From Breoghania sp037026715 (GTDB lineage: Bacteria; Pseudomonadota; Alphaproteobacteria; Rhizobiales; Stappiaceae): a stretch of DNA of 64,000 bases. Shown here piece after piece: positions 36,524 to 47,326 of this stretch. Position numbers and translations under genes: made by a program. Each line of letters begins with the position of its first letter. Position 1 is the first letter of the stretch. The stretch covers positions 434,001-498,000 of the forward strand of contig NZ_JBANCG010000004.1 in the NCBI RefSeq assembly GCF_037026715.1, written 5' to 3'. A model generated the notes under the pieces. The model was given only the letters and a program-made list of their open reading frames with translations, did no database searches and was not told where the DNA came from.

Positions 36524-36852
36524 GCGCACGTTCCGAATCGCCCCCGGGCGGAAGGCTGCATCATGTGCGCGGGCGGACTTGCCCGGTCAAGGGTCGGAGC
36601 GACGAGAGGTCGCGCCGCGCATCGGCGGCCCGATTTCACGGTCCGTGAAAGAACTATTTAGGGGTTCCGTTGCTAGAGTTGTCAGGATCGAGGATGTGGA
36701 CCGTCTTCCCGGTTGCGTAACGGAAAGACGCCCGGGGTGCGGCCCCAACCGCGGTCATACCCGCCCATGGTCCAGCAACTGGAACCGTGGTGCCGGATTT
36801 TAATCATCGGGGCATTCTCCAGCCCCTCGCTCCCAATCGCCAGGACTGCCAG
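36524..36852. other. Intergenic region between lnt and the FIST gene
   Basis: The 329 bp between the divergent genes contain no gene I can support. The notable feature is a perfect 17-bp palindrome at 36634-36650. Confidence 0.6.
36634..36650. promoter_or_regulatory. Perfect 17-bp palindrome, possible operator
   Basis: TTTCACGG-T-CCGTGAAA, 8-bp arms around one base, in the space between lnt and the FIST gene. Odd-length perfect palindromes of this size are typical binding sites for dimeric regulators. The regulator is unknown. Confidence 0.45.
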
Positions 36853-38064
36853 ATGCGGGCCGCTTCCATCATCATCGACGTGACTTCGCCAGACGCGCTT
36901 TGCGCTGAACTGGAATGCGCCGTGCGCAATACGGACATCGCGGCCGACCTCGTCTTCGCCTTCTACGGACAGGATCTCGATGGCGACGCCATCCGTCGCG
37001 TCGTCGGCACGCGCTTCCCCGCGGCCAAGCTGATCGGCGGCTCGTCCTCCCATGGCGTCATGGACCAACATGGTCCGCGCAGTGCCCGATCGCTCGGGCT
37101 TCTGCTGATCGAAGATCCGGAAGGCGACTACGGTGCCGCCTCCCGCCCGCTCGGCGATGATCCCGCCGCAGCCGCGGAAGAAGCCCTGCGCGCAGCACTC
37201 GAAGACGCCGAATGCGCCGGCGAGCTACCCGAACTCGTCTGGACCTATCAGGCGCTCGGCCATGAGGAACAAATCATTGCCGGCCTGAAACGCGTGGTCG
37301 GCGACCGCTGCCCGATTGTCGGCGGCAGCTCGGCCGACGACAACGTGGAAGGCAAATGGACCCAGATTTCACGCGATGGCGCGACCCGCGACGCAATCGT
37401 CGTGTGCGCGCTGTTTCCCTCCCGGCCACTTGGCTACGGTTTCCAGGGCGGATACGAACCCAACGGCCACACGGGCCTGGTGACACGGATCGACGGAGGA
37501 CACGTGACGAAGGTGGAGGGGCCGCCTCGCAGTCGCACGATTCTGGAGATCGACAACAGACCGGCTGCGGCGGTCTATGACAGCTGGCTCGGGGGGCAGA
37601 TCGCCGACAAACTCGAACGTGGCGGCACGATCCTCGCCGAAACAACGATGGCCCCGCTATCGGTCAGGGCCGGAGCGGAGAACGGGCTCGATCAGTTCCT
37701 GCTCGTCCACCCCGAGGCGGTGCGTGCCGACGGCGCGCTGACGACGTTTGCCGAAGTCGAGGAAGGCAGCACGATCTACTGCATGCGCGGCGATGCCGAC
37801 CATCTGATTTGCCGTGCCGGTCGCGTCTCCCGCCAAGCCCTCAAGCAGACCGAAGGAACCGATGCCATCGCCGCGCTGGTCGTCTTCTGCGGCGGCTGCC
37901 GAATGGCGGTGCGCGATCATATCGGCGACCTCTCCTCAACCCTGAAGAAAGCGCTCGACGATACGCCGACGCTCGTCTGCTTCACCTTTGGAGAGCAGGG
38001 CCCGGTCCTCGGCGTCAACAAGCACGGAAATCTGATGATTTCCGCCGTCGTCTTCGGATCGTAA
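36853..38064 (+). CDS. FIST-domain sensor (NosP-like)
   Basis: A 403-residue protein with an N-terminal FIST domain (DLVFAFYGQDLDGD, AKLIGGSSSHGVM, CPIVGGSSADDN) and a C-terminal FIST_C domain (FLLVHPEAVRADGAL, VVFCGGCRMAVRD, TFGEQGPVLGVNKHGNL). NosP members of this family bind haem and nitric oxide and are encoded beside c-di-GMP enzymes or histidine kinases; a GGDEF-EAL gene starts four bases downstream here. Whether this one binds haem cannot be read from sequence alone. The ATG at 36853 has AGGA seven bases upstream. Confidence 0.85.
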   Translation: MRAASIIIDVTSPDALCAELECAVRNTDIAADLVFAFYGQDLDGDAIRRVVGTRFPAAKLIGGSSSHGVMDQHGPRSARSLGLLLIEDPEGDYGAASRPLGDDPAAAAEEALRAALEDAECAGELPELVWTYQALGHEEQIIAGLKRVVGDRCPIVGGSSADDNVEGKWTQISRDGATRDAIVVCALFPSRPLGYGFQGGYEPNGHTGLVTRIDGGHVTKVEGPPRSRTILEIDNRPAAAVYDSWLGGQIADKLERGGTILAETTMAPLSVRAGAENGLDQFLLVHPEAVRADGALTTFAEVEEGSTIYCMRGDADHLICRAGRVSRQALKQTEGTDAIAALVVFCGGCRMAVRDHIGDLSSTLKKALDDTPTLVCFTFGEQGPVLGVNKHGNLMISAVVFGS

Positions 38065-38068
38065 ACGC

Positions 38069-39973
38069 ATGGACAGGATCCAATCCATCGAGGCGCTGCG
38101 CGACATCCTGCAGGATCTTCAGCAGGAGAACGCCTCCCTTCGCACGCAGGCCCACCAGGCCAGGCTGCTCTCCTCCGGTCTGCAGTCGCTGCTTTCGCTC
38201 GATGACGGGAACGACCCCTTCCAGGTCGCTTTCGCCTCGCTGCGCGAGGTCTTCCGGTTCGATACGGCCGTGGCCCTGGTGGAGGAAGGCGACGCGCTCG
38301 ACTGCATCGCATCCACCACGCAGGATATGGTCGGCACGCACTGGGAGAAATCGCGACTTATGCTCAAGGTGATGGGCGGTCGCGCTGCCGCACGCATCGA
38401 GGAGGGCGGCCGTCCGCCCGTTCCCGACCATCCCGCACTTGTGCGGCCGGATCAGCCGGCCATGTTCCTTCCGATCCGGCTGGAGGCTAAGCGAGGCGCG
38501 ATCGTGCTGCTGAGGGCCGCCGGGACGGAGGGCTTCTCGCGCGACGATGTAACGCTCGGCCAACGCTTCGCCCTGCTCGCCTCGCATGCGCTCAGCATCC
38601 GCCGGCGCCATCACAGCGAGAGCGAGAACCAGCGGCTGCAGGAGCTCACCCATACCCTGGAGCACAGGGCCTATCACGACGATCTGACCGGCATCGGCAA
38701 CCGGGCGCAGCTGGAAAAGTGCGGATCCGAGGCGCTTGCGGCGCGCCACGAGGGCGAGCTGATCGCCCTCGTCTTCATCGATGTCGACCGGTTCAAGCGG
38801 ATCAACGACTATTTCGGCCACGAGACGGGCGACGCCTTGCTGAAGCTCATTGCGCAGCGGCTGGCGGCGGAGGCCGCGCCTTGCGACTGCGTGGTGCGGA
38901 TGAGCGGCGACGAATTCGTTATGCTGATCTGCGAATTGCCGGACATGGAGGCGGCGAAAGCGCGGGTGGAGCGGGTGCGCCGGGCGCTCGGCAGCGTCTA
39001 CCTATTGGAGGGCAATCGGATCGATGTGACGAGTTCCATCGGCGTCAGCATATGTCCGGACAATGGCAACGAATTCCAGGAACTGCGACGCAACGCCGAT
39101 TTCGCGATGTACCGGTCCAAGGCCGAGCGTCACGGCGCGGCCGTGTTCTTTTCCAGCGAGATGGGACGCGACCTCTACAGCTCGATGCAGCTGGAACGGC
39201 TGCTGCGCGAGGCGGTCGAGAACAAGGCATTCGAGGCAGCGCTTCAGCCGAAGGTGCGGATCGCCGATCGCAAGGTGGTCGGCTTCGAAGCGCTGGCGCG
39301 CTGGCGGGAAGCGGACGGGACGGTGCGCTCGCCCGCAGAGTTCATCCACGCGGCGACGGAACTCGGGCTTCTCAACGCGGTGACGTTCGCGGTCGCCGAG
39401 GATGCGCTGTCGGCCTTTGAAACGCTCGACACCCGCTTTGGAGGCGAAACGTCGATTTCGCTCAACATCGCCGGCATTCAGGCGAACGATCCGGCGTTCA
39501 TGTCGGCGCTCGTTGCCCGCGTGGTGGCCAGCGGGCGCGCCAGCCGGCTTATCCTGGAGCTGACCGAGGATGCGATGGTGCAGGCGCCGCAGTTCCGCGC
39601 GCTCGTGCAACCTATGCTGAGCGCGGCCGGCATCCGCGTCGCCATCGACGACTTCGGCACCGGCTACTCCTCGCTTTCGGTGCTGGCGGAACTAGCGGCG
39701 GACGAGTTGAAGATCGACCGCTCCTTCGTGAACCGCATCCAGCACAACCCCGTCAACCAGCGCATCCTGCGCGCCATCGAGAAGCTCGCGCACGCGATCG
39801 GGTTGCAGACGGTGGCGGAGGGCGTAGAGACGGAAGCGGAACTCGCCTACCTGCAGTCACAGAGTTCCGTCGACATCGTCCAGGGCTACTTCTTCGCGCC
39901 CCCGATGATCGTTGACGATCTGATGACCTGGTCGGGTCCGGACGCCACACGCCGGGTCTACCGGATCGGGTGA
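38069..39973 (+). CDS. GAF-GGDEF-EAL c-di-GMP enzyme
   Basis: A 634-residue cytoplasmic protein with an N-terminal coiled coil, a GAF-like domain (residues 40-185), GGDEF (about 200-365) and EAL (about 375-625). The cyclase motif reads SGDEF (Ser279 to Phe283), not GGDEF, so cyclase activity may be altered. The phosphodiesterase side looks complete: Glu407-Ala-Leu, SLNI, LELTE, Asp527-Asp528 in DDFGTGYSS, DELKID and EGVET. It likely degrades c-di-GMP under control of the FIST partner. The gene follows it by four bases and is probably co-translated. Confidence 0.93.
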   Translation: MDRIQSIEALRDILQDLQQENASLRTQAHQARLLSSGLQSLLSLDDGNDPFQVAFASLREVFRFDTAVALVEEGDALDCIASTTQDMVGTHWEKSRLMLKVMGGRAAARIEEGGRPPVPDHPALVRPDQPAMFLPIRLEAKRGAIVLLRAAGTEGFSRDDVTLGQRFALLASHALSIRRRHHSESENQRLQELTHTLEHRAYHDDLTGIGNRAQLEKCGSEALAARHEGELIALVFIDVDRFKRINDYFGHETGDALLKLIAQRLAAEAAPCDCVVRMSGDEFVMLICELPDMEAAKARVERVRRALGSVYLLEGNRIDVTSSIGVSICPDNGNEFQELRRNADFAMYRSKAERHGAAVFFSSEMGRDLYSSMQLERLLREAVENKAFEAALQPKVRIADRKVVGFEALARWREADGTVRSPAEFIHAATELGLLNAVTFAVAEDALSAFETLDTRFGGETSISLNIAGIQANDPAFMSALVARVVASGRASRLILELTEDAMVQAPQFRALVQPMLSAAGIRVAIDDFGTGYSSLSVLAELAADELKIDRSFVNRIQHNPVNQRILRAIEKLAHAIGLQTVAEGVETEAELAYLQSQSSVDIVQGYFFAPPMIVDDLMTWSGPDATRRVYRIG

Positions 39974-39977
39974 GACG

Positions 39978-41108
39978 TCACTCCGCCGCCTGTTCCTCGT
40001 TTTCCGCCTTCCGTCTCGGGCGGGCCCCGGCGGTGGGAACCGGGATCGTCTCCGCGCCTTCGCGGATGATCTTCACGCGCTTGACGCGGCGCGGATCGGC
40101 ATCGATCACCTCGAACTCCAGGCCCGGTATCATGTCGGCCGAGATCAACTCGCCCCGCACCGGCACGCGGCCGACGATGGTGAAGAGCAGACCGCCCAGC
40201 GTGTCGATTTCCTCTGACAGTTCGCCGACGTCGAAGCCATCGCCGAGTTCCGCCGCAAGATCCTCGATGGTGACACGCGCGTCCGCCACCCAGGTGCCCT
40301 CGTTCTGGCGCACCAGCATCGGCTCCTCGTCCTCGTCGTGCTCGTCCTCGATATCGCCGACGACCGTTTCCACCAGGTCTTCGAGCGAAACGAGACCGTC
40401 GGTGCCGCCGTATTCGTCGATGACCAAGGCCATCTGCACGCGAGAGGCCTGCATCTGCGCCATCAGGTCGGCCGCACGCATGGAAGGCGGCACGAACAGG
40501 ACCGGACGGATGATGTCGAGCCCGGCGAGCGGACGCGAGAGATCGAGGTTTCCGGAATCGAGCCCGCTGGCACCCCGCTTTTCCGAATACCGCTTTTCGG
40601 CATCGGGGTCTTCGGCGTCCCGCTCTTGCGCGCCATTCGGCGTGCCGTTCAGGGCGCCAGTGAAAAACGAGAGCAGATCCTTGATGTGGACCATGCCGCG
40701 CGGATCGTCCAGCGTCTCGTGGTAGACGGGCATGCGCGAATGGCCGGAGGAGCGGAATTCCTCCATCAGCTGGCCGAGCGAGATCGTTTCGTCGACCGCA
40801 TCGATGTCGGCACGCGGGACCATCACGTCCTCCACGCGCACCTCGCGCAGGCGCAGGATGTTGCCAAGCAGCACCCGCTCTTCCGGTGAAAAATTGGCAT
40901 CGCCGCCATAATCGGCGGCCAGCACGTGTTCGAGATTTTCGCGCAAGGATCCGTTGCGGCGCAGCACGAGCTGACTGATCAGCCGCGACAGCCATGGGCG
41001 AGGATCGCGCTCGGCATCCGCCTCGAAACGAGACGCCGGCGCGGTGGAACTCTGGCCCGGCTCTTCGGGCGAAGAGGGCTCGGAAGTTGAACTCTCAGGC
41101 AATGTCAT
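39978..41108 (-). CDS. CBS-pair transporter-associated protein (TlyC/CorC)
   Basis: A 376-residue soluble protein with two CBS domains (VEDVMVPRADIDAVDETIS; IIRPVLFVPPSMRAADLM) and a C-terminal CorC/HlyC domain (LGGLLFTIVGRVPVRGELIS). A linker of charged residues lies between the CBS motifs. Members bind adenine nucleotides and are linked to Mg/Co efflux. It is part of the conserved run ybeY-tlyC-lnt. The ATG at 41108 is chosen over a GTG six codons upstream. Confidence 0.9.
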   Translation of the reverse strand: MTLPESSTSEPSSPEEPGQSSTAPASRFEADAERDPRPWLSRLISQLVLRRNGSLRENLEHVLAADYGGDANFSPEERVLLGNILRLREVRVEDVMVPRADIDAVDETISLGQLMEEFRSSGHSRMPVYHETLDDPRGMVHIKDLLSFFTGALNGTPNGAQERDAEDPDAEKRYSEKRGASGLDSGNLDLSRPLAGLDIIRPVLFVPPSMRAADLMAQMQASRVQMALVIDEYGGTDGLVSLEDLVETVVGDIEDEHDEDEEPMLVRQNEGTWVADARVTIEDLAAELGDGFDVGELSEEIDTLGGLLFTIVGRVPVRGELISADMIPGLEFEVIDADPRRVKRVKIIREGAETIPVPTAGARPRRKAENEEQAAE

Positions 41109-41146
41109 TGTCTCGTACGGTCCCACGTCCGGAACCGGTTTTCGTC

Positions 41147-41692
41147 CTATGCTGCGGGATCAATCCGGTAAGGGTCGGCTATGCCGAGGCTTGCCAGGAT
41201 CCGGGTTTCGAGGCCTTCCATTATCTCGGCCTCCTGGTCAATTTGGTGATCATACCCGAAAAGGTGAAGGATTCCGTGTACGATTAAGTGAATGAGATGC
41301 TGCTCGAAGCTGCGCCCGGCCTCCTCCGCCTCGCGCAAGACGGTTTCACGCGCCAGCACGATGTCTCCCAGAAGCGGCCCGAACACGGGTCCCTCCTCGT
41401 CGCCGCCGGGAAAGGACAGCACGTTGGTCGGCTTGTCCTTGCCGCGATAGTCGCGGTTGAGGACCTGCACCTCCGCGTCGTCGGAAAAGACGACACTCAG
41501 CTCCGATCCCTGCAGACAGCGCAAGCCCGCCTCGCGTTTTGCCGCAGCAAAGGCGCGTTCCGCCAACGCATGAAGCGCTTCCGCATCCGGCCATCCGTCC
41601 GCATTGATCGTCAGATCGATTTCAATGTCTTCGGGCAGATCGCCCGTGGCGTCGCCGAACGCGTCATCCGGTGCACCGGTTGGCTGTGTCAC
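41147..41692 (-). CDS. ybeY: Endoribonuclease YbeY
   Basis: A 181-residue metalloprotein for 16S rRNA 3'-end maturation and ribosome quality control. The zinc signature is HLIVHGILHLFGYDH. Also present is RDYRGKDKPTNVLSFP. The start is GTG, six bases after the phoH stop. An acidic N-terminal extension of about 25 residues precedes the conserved core. Confidence 0.95.
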   Translation of the reverse strand: MTQPTGAPDDAFGDATGDLPEDIEIDLTINADGWPDAEALHALAERAFAAAKREAGLRCLQGSELSVVFSDDAEVQVLNRDYRGKDKPTNVLSFPGGDEEGPVFGPLLGDIVLARETVLREAEEAGRSFEQHLIHLIVHGILHLFGYDHQIDQEAEIMEGLETRILASLGIADPYRIDPAA

Positions 41693-41698
41693 GTCGTT

Positions 41699-42739
41699 CT
41701 AGCCCCTGCGTGGCGGCGTCGCCGGCCCGGCAGCCTGTGTGCCGGAGCGGCCTGTCTCCGGCGTCTCCTCGGCGACCGCCGATGCCCTGTCGTAGGCGGC
41801 GACGATGCGGGCGACCAGTTCGTGCCGGACCACGTCCTTCTCGGTAAATCGCACCCGGGCGATGCCCTCCACGCCTTCCAGCACATCGAGCGCCTCGCGC
41901 AAGCCGGAAATCATGCCGCGCGGCAGGTCGATCTGGCTGGGATCGCCGGTGACGATCATCTTGGCGTTGTCGCCCAGACGCGTCAGGAACATCTTCATCT
42001 GCATGGCGGTGGTGTTCTGGGCCTCGTCGAGGATCACCACCGCGTTCGACAGCGTGCGTCCGCGCATGAAGGCGAGCGGCGCCACCTCGATGACGCCGGA
42101 GATCATGCCGCGTTCCACCTTTTCGCCGGGCATCATCTCGTAGAGCGCGTCGTAGAGCGGGCGCAGGTAGGGATCGACCTTTTCCTTCATGTCGCCGGGC
42201 AGGAAACCGAGCCGTTCGCCGGCCTCCACCGCCGGGCGCGACAGGATGATCCGGTCGATCTCGCCGCGCTCCAGCAACGCCGCCGCATAGGCGACGGCGA
42301 GAAAGGTCTTGCCGGTGCCGGCCGGGCCGATGCCGAAGACGAGGTCGGCGCGGTCCATGGCGCGGATATAGGCGTCCTGCGCGGGCGTGCGAGCGACGAT
42401 TGTCTTGCGCTTGGTCGATATCTGGGCAAACGACAGGCGCGAGCGCGGCTCGAGCGTGGGCAGCGAAAGCTGGCCCGCATCGCTCGAAGCCATGCGGATG
42501 GCGCCTTCCACGTCGCCGGGATGCAGCTCGTGGCCCTGCTGCAGACGCCGATAGAGCGCCTCCAGCGCAAGCCGCGCCTGCTCGCAACCCTCATGGCTGC
42601 CCTTGATGGTCACCTGATTGCCGCGGCCGATCGCCTCGATCCCGAGCCGGCGCTCGATCAGCGCGAGGTTCTGGTCGAACTGGCCGAAGAGATCGCCGAT
42701 CAGCCGATTGTCATCGAAGGCGACGACCACATGGGTCAT
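41699..42739 (-). CDS. PhoH-like ATPase
   Basis: A 346-residue PhoH family P-loop ATPase with an N-terminal KH-like part. It has FGIGPAGTGKTFLAVA (Walker A), VVILDEAQNTTAMQMKMFLT (Walker B) and VTGDPSQIDLPRGM. In alphaproteobacteria it is encoded with ybeY and miaB and is probably an RNA-associated helicase-like factor. The start at MTHVVVAFDD is by similarity; the frame is open 90 codons further without similarity and lacks a good ribosome site. Confidence 0.93.
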   Translation of the reverse strand: MTHVVVAFDDNRLIGDLFGQFDQNLALIERRLGIEAIGRGNQVTIKGSHEGCEQARLALEALYRRLQQGHELHPGDVEGAIRMASSDAGQLSLPTLEPRSRLSFAQISTKRKTIVARTPAQDAYIRAMDRADLVFGIGPAGTGKTFLAVAYAAALLERGEIDRIILSRPAVEAGERLGFLPGDMKEKVDPYLRPLYDALYEMMPGEKVERGMISGVIEVAPLAFMRGRTLSNAVVILDEAQNTTAMQMKMFLTRLGDNAKMIVTGDPSQIDLPRGMISGLREALDVLEGVEGIARVRFTEKDVVRHELVARIVAAYDRASAVAEETPETGRSGTQAAGPATPPRRG

Positions 42740-42828
42740 GTCGGACGCGGGAGCCGCCTCGCGAGTGTTATTCCCGCGAAGCTCTGTTTTGTCCCGTCCA
42801 GTCCTGTCCTGCAAAGGGGTATCCCCCG

Positions 42829-44247
<1,419 letters not shown>

Positions 44248-44440
44248 CGAAGTCGAAACCGGGCCTCTTCGGGCAGATTGATCGGGCGGAGAGCACACCG
44301 GCCTCGCCACACATTGCTATCGGCGACATTTCCGGCCCTTTTGTGGAGGCGAAAGCCGCAGCGAGCTGCCACCGGAAATTGCCGGCGGCGTTCATTCGCG
44401 TTCAGCACTAACGTTTTTTGTCCCGGTTGAGAATAGGGGC

Positions 44441-45334
44441 TTATTGCGACGCGGCAACGATTCGCTGCCCATTCTCGCCATTGGACTTCGATACGGCGTC
44501 GTTTGCGGTCGTCGCTGTGGCTTCCGGGGTACGGTCGCGTCCGCCGAAAAGCGTATCGGTTACGGCCTTGCGCACGGTTTCCTCAAGCCCACGGGCGAGC
44601 GTCTTGCGGTCCGTGCCCGGCGCCACCGCAACCGGCTCACCCCAGATCACCTCGACATCCACCGCGCCTTCCTTCAGAAGCCGCCACAGGTGGGGGGCAA
44701 GATCCATGTCGCCGTACCAGGCGATCAGCGGACGAGTGCGCCGGTCGAGCGGCACGCCCTGGATCCGGGTGTAGACGATGGCAAGCGGCTGCACCCAGAC
44801 CGTCTGCGTGCCCTCGCCGTTGCCGTTGCCCGCAAGAGCGGCCTGCGCGGCGCCGATCAACGCGGTGCGGAAGGGCAGCACGGTCGCACCATCCGACGAG
44901 GTGCCCTCGGCAAACAGCACCATGGCATCGCCATCGGTAAGCCTGCGGGCGATTTCCGACATGGTCTTTCCGGTCGCCGAACGACGCTGGCGGTCGACGA
45001 AGACCGAGCGCTGGAGGCGCGCAAAGGTGCCGAAGAGCGGCCAACTCGCCACCTCCGACTTCGCCACGAAGGACAGCGGAATGCATGAGCCTAGCACCGG
45101 AATGTCGAGCCAGGACAGGTGATTGGCGGTGAGAAGCAGCGGGCGTTCTGGCGCCTCGCGGCCATGCTGCGTCACCCGCACCCCCAAAAGCGCGCAGACG
45201 ATGCGGTGAAACAGCACCGGGATCGTCCTCCGGATGCCCCATTCATAACGGACCGCGAGCCACTGGACCGGCAACAGGACGAGCGTCACAACCGTCAGAC
45301 CGGCAATCGCCAGACAGGCGCGCAGGACGGGCAT
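44441..45334 (-). CDS. plsC: 1-acylglycerol-3-phosphate-type acyltransferase (PlsC family)
   Basis: A 297-residue membrane-associated acyltransferase with an N-terminal helix (ACLAIAGLTVVTLVLLP). Motif I is NHLSWLD (NHX4D), motif III is FAEGTSSDG, and a later VQPLAIVYT is motif IV. It makes phosphatidate, or in some rhizobia the related OlsA acylates lyso-ornithine lipid; sequence does not decide. It lies between rimI and miaB on the same strand. Confidence 0.88.
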   Translation of the reverse strand: MPVLRACLAIAGLTVVTLVLLPVQWLAVRYEWGIRRTIPVLFHRIVCALLGVRVTQHGREAPERPLLLTANHLSWLDIPVLGSCIPLSFVAKSEVASWPLFGTFARLQRSVFVDRQRRSATGKTMSEIARRLTDGDAMVLFAEGTSSDGATVLPFRTALIGAAQAALAGNGNGEGTQTVWVQPLAIVYTRIQGVPLDRRTRPLIAWYGDMDLAPHLWRLLKEGAVDVEVIWGEPVAVAPGTDRKTLARGLEETVRKAVTDTLFGGRDRTPEATATTANDAVSKSNGENGQRIVAASQ

Positions 45335-45449
45335 GGCGACATGTTCTCCTGAACGGCCGTGCGCGGCACGGATTTGAAAGGTGAAGAGGTCCGGGAATTT
45401 GCCATAGCCGGACGCGACTGGCGCGTCAAATCCACAAGTGCCCGGGCTC

Positions 45450-45977
45450 TCAATCGGCCTTGCGTACGCGTGCCGGCCGGGGAGGCGGCGTCAACGTGCG
45501 GCGCATGACGAGCGCGGTCGAAGGGCCGGCGCTCTCGGACGTATAGTAGCCCTTGCGCTCGCCGACGATTTCGAAGCCCAGCCGTTCGTAGAGCTCGCGG
45601 GCGGACGCATTGCCGGCATCGACCTCGAGGAAGATGTTGAGGATGCGATCGGCATAGAGCCGGCGCATGGCGGCTTCCATCAGCCGCTTGCCATGACCGC
45701 GACCGCGCCAGCGCGGGTGGACGGCGATGGTCAGGATTTCCGCCTCGTCGGCAACGGCCCGCACCAGCACGAAGCCGATGGGCCGGCGCGAAGCGGTGGG
45801 CGCGCCGCGCCGGGTGACCAGCGCGAAGACGCCGTCGCCAGACATCAGGGCCGCGATCTCCTCCTCGCTCCATTCGCGCGAAAAGGACAGGCCATGCAGT
45901 TCGGCAAGCTCCGCGAAGTCTTCCCGCTCGGCTTCCTCAACACGCGGAGGCAGGGACGAGAACCAGCCCCCGATCAT
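45450..45977 (-). CDS. rimI: RimI-type protein N-acetyltransferase
   Basis: A 175-residue GNAT enzyme. The acetyl-CoA loop is RWRGRGHGKRLM, with IFLEVDAGNASARELYERLG near the C-terminus. RimI acetylates ribosomal protein S18 in E. coli; in alphaproteobacteria the target is less certain. The ATG overlaps the tsaB stop by ATGA, so the pair is coupled, as in many genomes. Confidence 0.92.
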   Translation of the reverse strand: MIGGWFSSLPPRVEEAEREDFAELAELHGLSFSREWSEEEIAALMSGDGVFALVTRRGAPTASRRPIGFVLVRAVADEAEILTIAVHPRWRGRGHGKRLMEAAMRRLYADRILNIFLEVDAGNASARELYERLGFEIVGERKGYYTSESAGPSTALVMRRTLTPPPRPARVRKAD

Positions 45978-46636
45978 GCGTGCGCAATCCTGAAACGGGT
46001 CTGCGGTTTGGCATCGGGCGGCTTGAGGTAGAGCGGCATGGGCGGCCCGTCGGGGGACGACGCGCCCAGGCCGAGGCGGGCGACGGCCGCAATGTCGGGG
46101 GCGGGCGACAAATCGACGATCTCGAGATCTGCACGGATCTGCGCAATCGCCGGTGCCGCGGCACCGGCAAGGCGCGCATCGCCGGGAAGGGATGCGGCGA
46201 AGTCCTCCGCCACGACCGCAGCAGGCGCGCCTTCGGGCGCTCCGTCGGCCGCAAAGAGCTGAGCATAGACCTCGCCGCCGCGCGCCGGCAGGACGACGGC
46301 GAGCGAATGGGCGCCCGCCTTTTCCCGTGCGGCTTCTGCGATCGCAGCGAGCGTCGTGACGCCAACGAGTTCGACCGGCCAGACGACGGCGAAACCGCGC
46401 GCAAGCGAGAGCCCAACGCGCAGGCCGGTAAAGCTGCCGGGTCCCACCGTGACGGCGATGCGGTCGAGGTCAGCAAAGCCGACTGCAGCACTCGCCATCA
46501 CCTCCCGCACCATGTCGGCCAGCCGTTCGGCGTGGCCGCGGCCGAGATCTTCGCTGAGCGCTGCGAGCGAACCGTCGTCGCGAAGGACGGCGGCGGAACA
46601 GCGCGACAGCGCGGTATCGAGGGCGAGCAGGGTCAT
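45974..46636 (-). CDS. tsaB: tRNA t6A synthesis protein TsaB
   Basis: A 220-residue ASKHA-fold partner of TsaD in making threonylcarbamoyladenosine at position 37 of tRNAs. It has LLALDTALSRCSAAVLRD at the start, VTVGPGSFTGLRVGLSLARG in the middle and PARGGEVYAQLF later. The gene overlaps rimI by four bases. Confidence 0.94.
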   Translation of the reverse strand: MTLLALDTALSRCSAAVLRDDGSLAALSEDLGRGHAERLADMVREVMASAAVGFADLDRIAVTVGPGSFTGLRVGLSLARGFAVVWPVELVGVTTLAAIAEAAREKAGAHSLAVVLPARGGEVYAQLFAADGAPEGAPAAVVAEDFAASLPGDARLAGAAAPAIAQIRADLEIVDLSPAPDIAAVARLGLGASSPDGPPMPLYLKPPDAKPQTRFRIAHA

Positions 46637-46771
46637 GGCGCATGGCTAGCGCCGGGGACGCGTCCTGTCGAGTGGGGAAATGGGAGAAGACGGGGATGAT
46701 CGTGCGGATGCGGCACGCGCCGGGCATGCGCCGCATCCCTGAAGACCCCCGTATCGCCGAAAGGGACGGCG

Positions 46772-47326
46772 TCAGACGGCGCGAACCTCTTCCACTTCCG
46801 GGATGAAGTGGCGCATCAGGTTCTGAATGCCGTGGCGCAGCGTTGCCGTGGAGGACGGGCAGCCGGCGCAGGCGCCGCGCATGGAAAGATAGACGATGCC
46901 GTCCTTGAAGCCGCGGAAGGTGATGTCGCCGCCGTCCTGCGCAACGGCCGGGCGCACGCGCGTCTCCAGCAGTTCCTTGATGGTTTCAACCGTCTCGCTG
47001 TCGCCCTCGGCGAAGAATTCCTCGGCGTTCTCGCCGGCCGAATCGGCCCGAAGCACGGGCTGGCCGGACATGAAGTGCTCCATAATAGCGCCCAGAACCG
47101 CCGGCTTCAGGTGCTGCCAGTCGCCGTCGGTCTTGGTCACGGTGATGAAGTCGTGGCCGAAATAGACGCCGGTCACGCCCGGCACCTGGAACAGCTTTTC
47201 GGCCAGCGGCGAATCGTGAGCGCCTTCCGCGTCGCGGTAGTCGCGCGTCTCGCCATCCAGCACGACGCGGCCGGGAATGAATTTCAGCGTCGCCGGGTTC
47301 GGCGTTGCTTCGGTCTGAATGAACAT
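46772..47326 (-). CDS. NfuA/NifU-type iron-sulphur carrier
   Basis: A 184-residue protein with an N-terminal Nfu domain (MFIQTEATPNPATLKFIPG, EKLFQVPGVTGVYFGHDFIT) and a C-terminal NifU-like domain (RPAVAQDGGDITFRGF) with the cluster motif CAGCPSS. It carries 4Fe-4S clusters to target proteins. I start at MFIQTEATPN; the frame is open for 52 more codons without similarity. Confidence 0.94.
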   Translation of the reverse strand: MFIQTEATPNPATLKFIPGRVVLDGETRDYRDAEGAHDSPLAEKLFQVPGVTGVYFGHDFITVTKTDGDWQHLKPAVLGAIMEHFMSGQPVLRADSAGENAEEFFAEGDSETVETIKELLETRVRPAVAQDGGDITFRGFKDGIVYLSMRGACAGCPSSTATLRHGIQNLMRHFIPEVEEVRAV

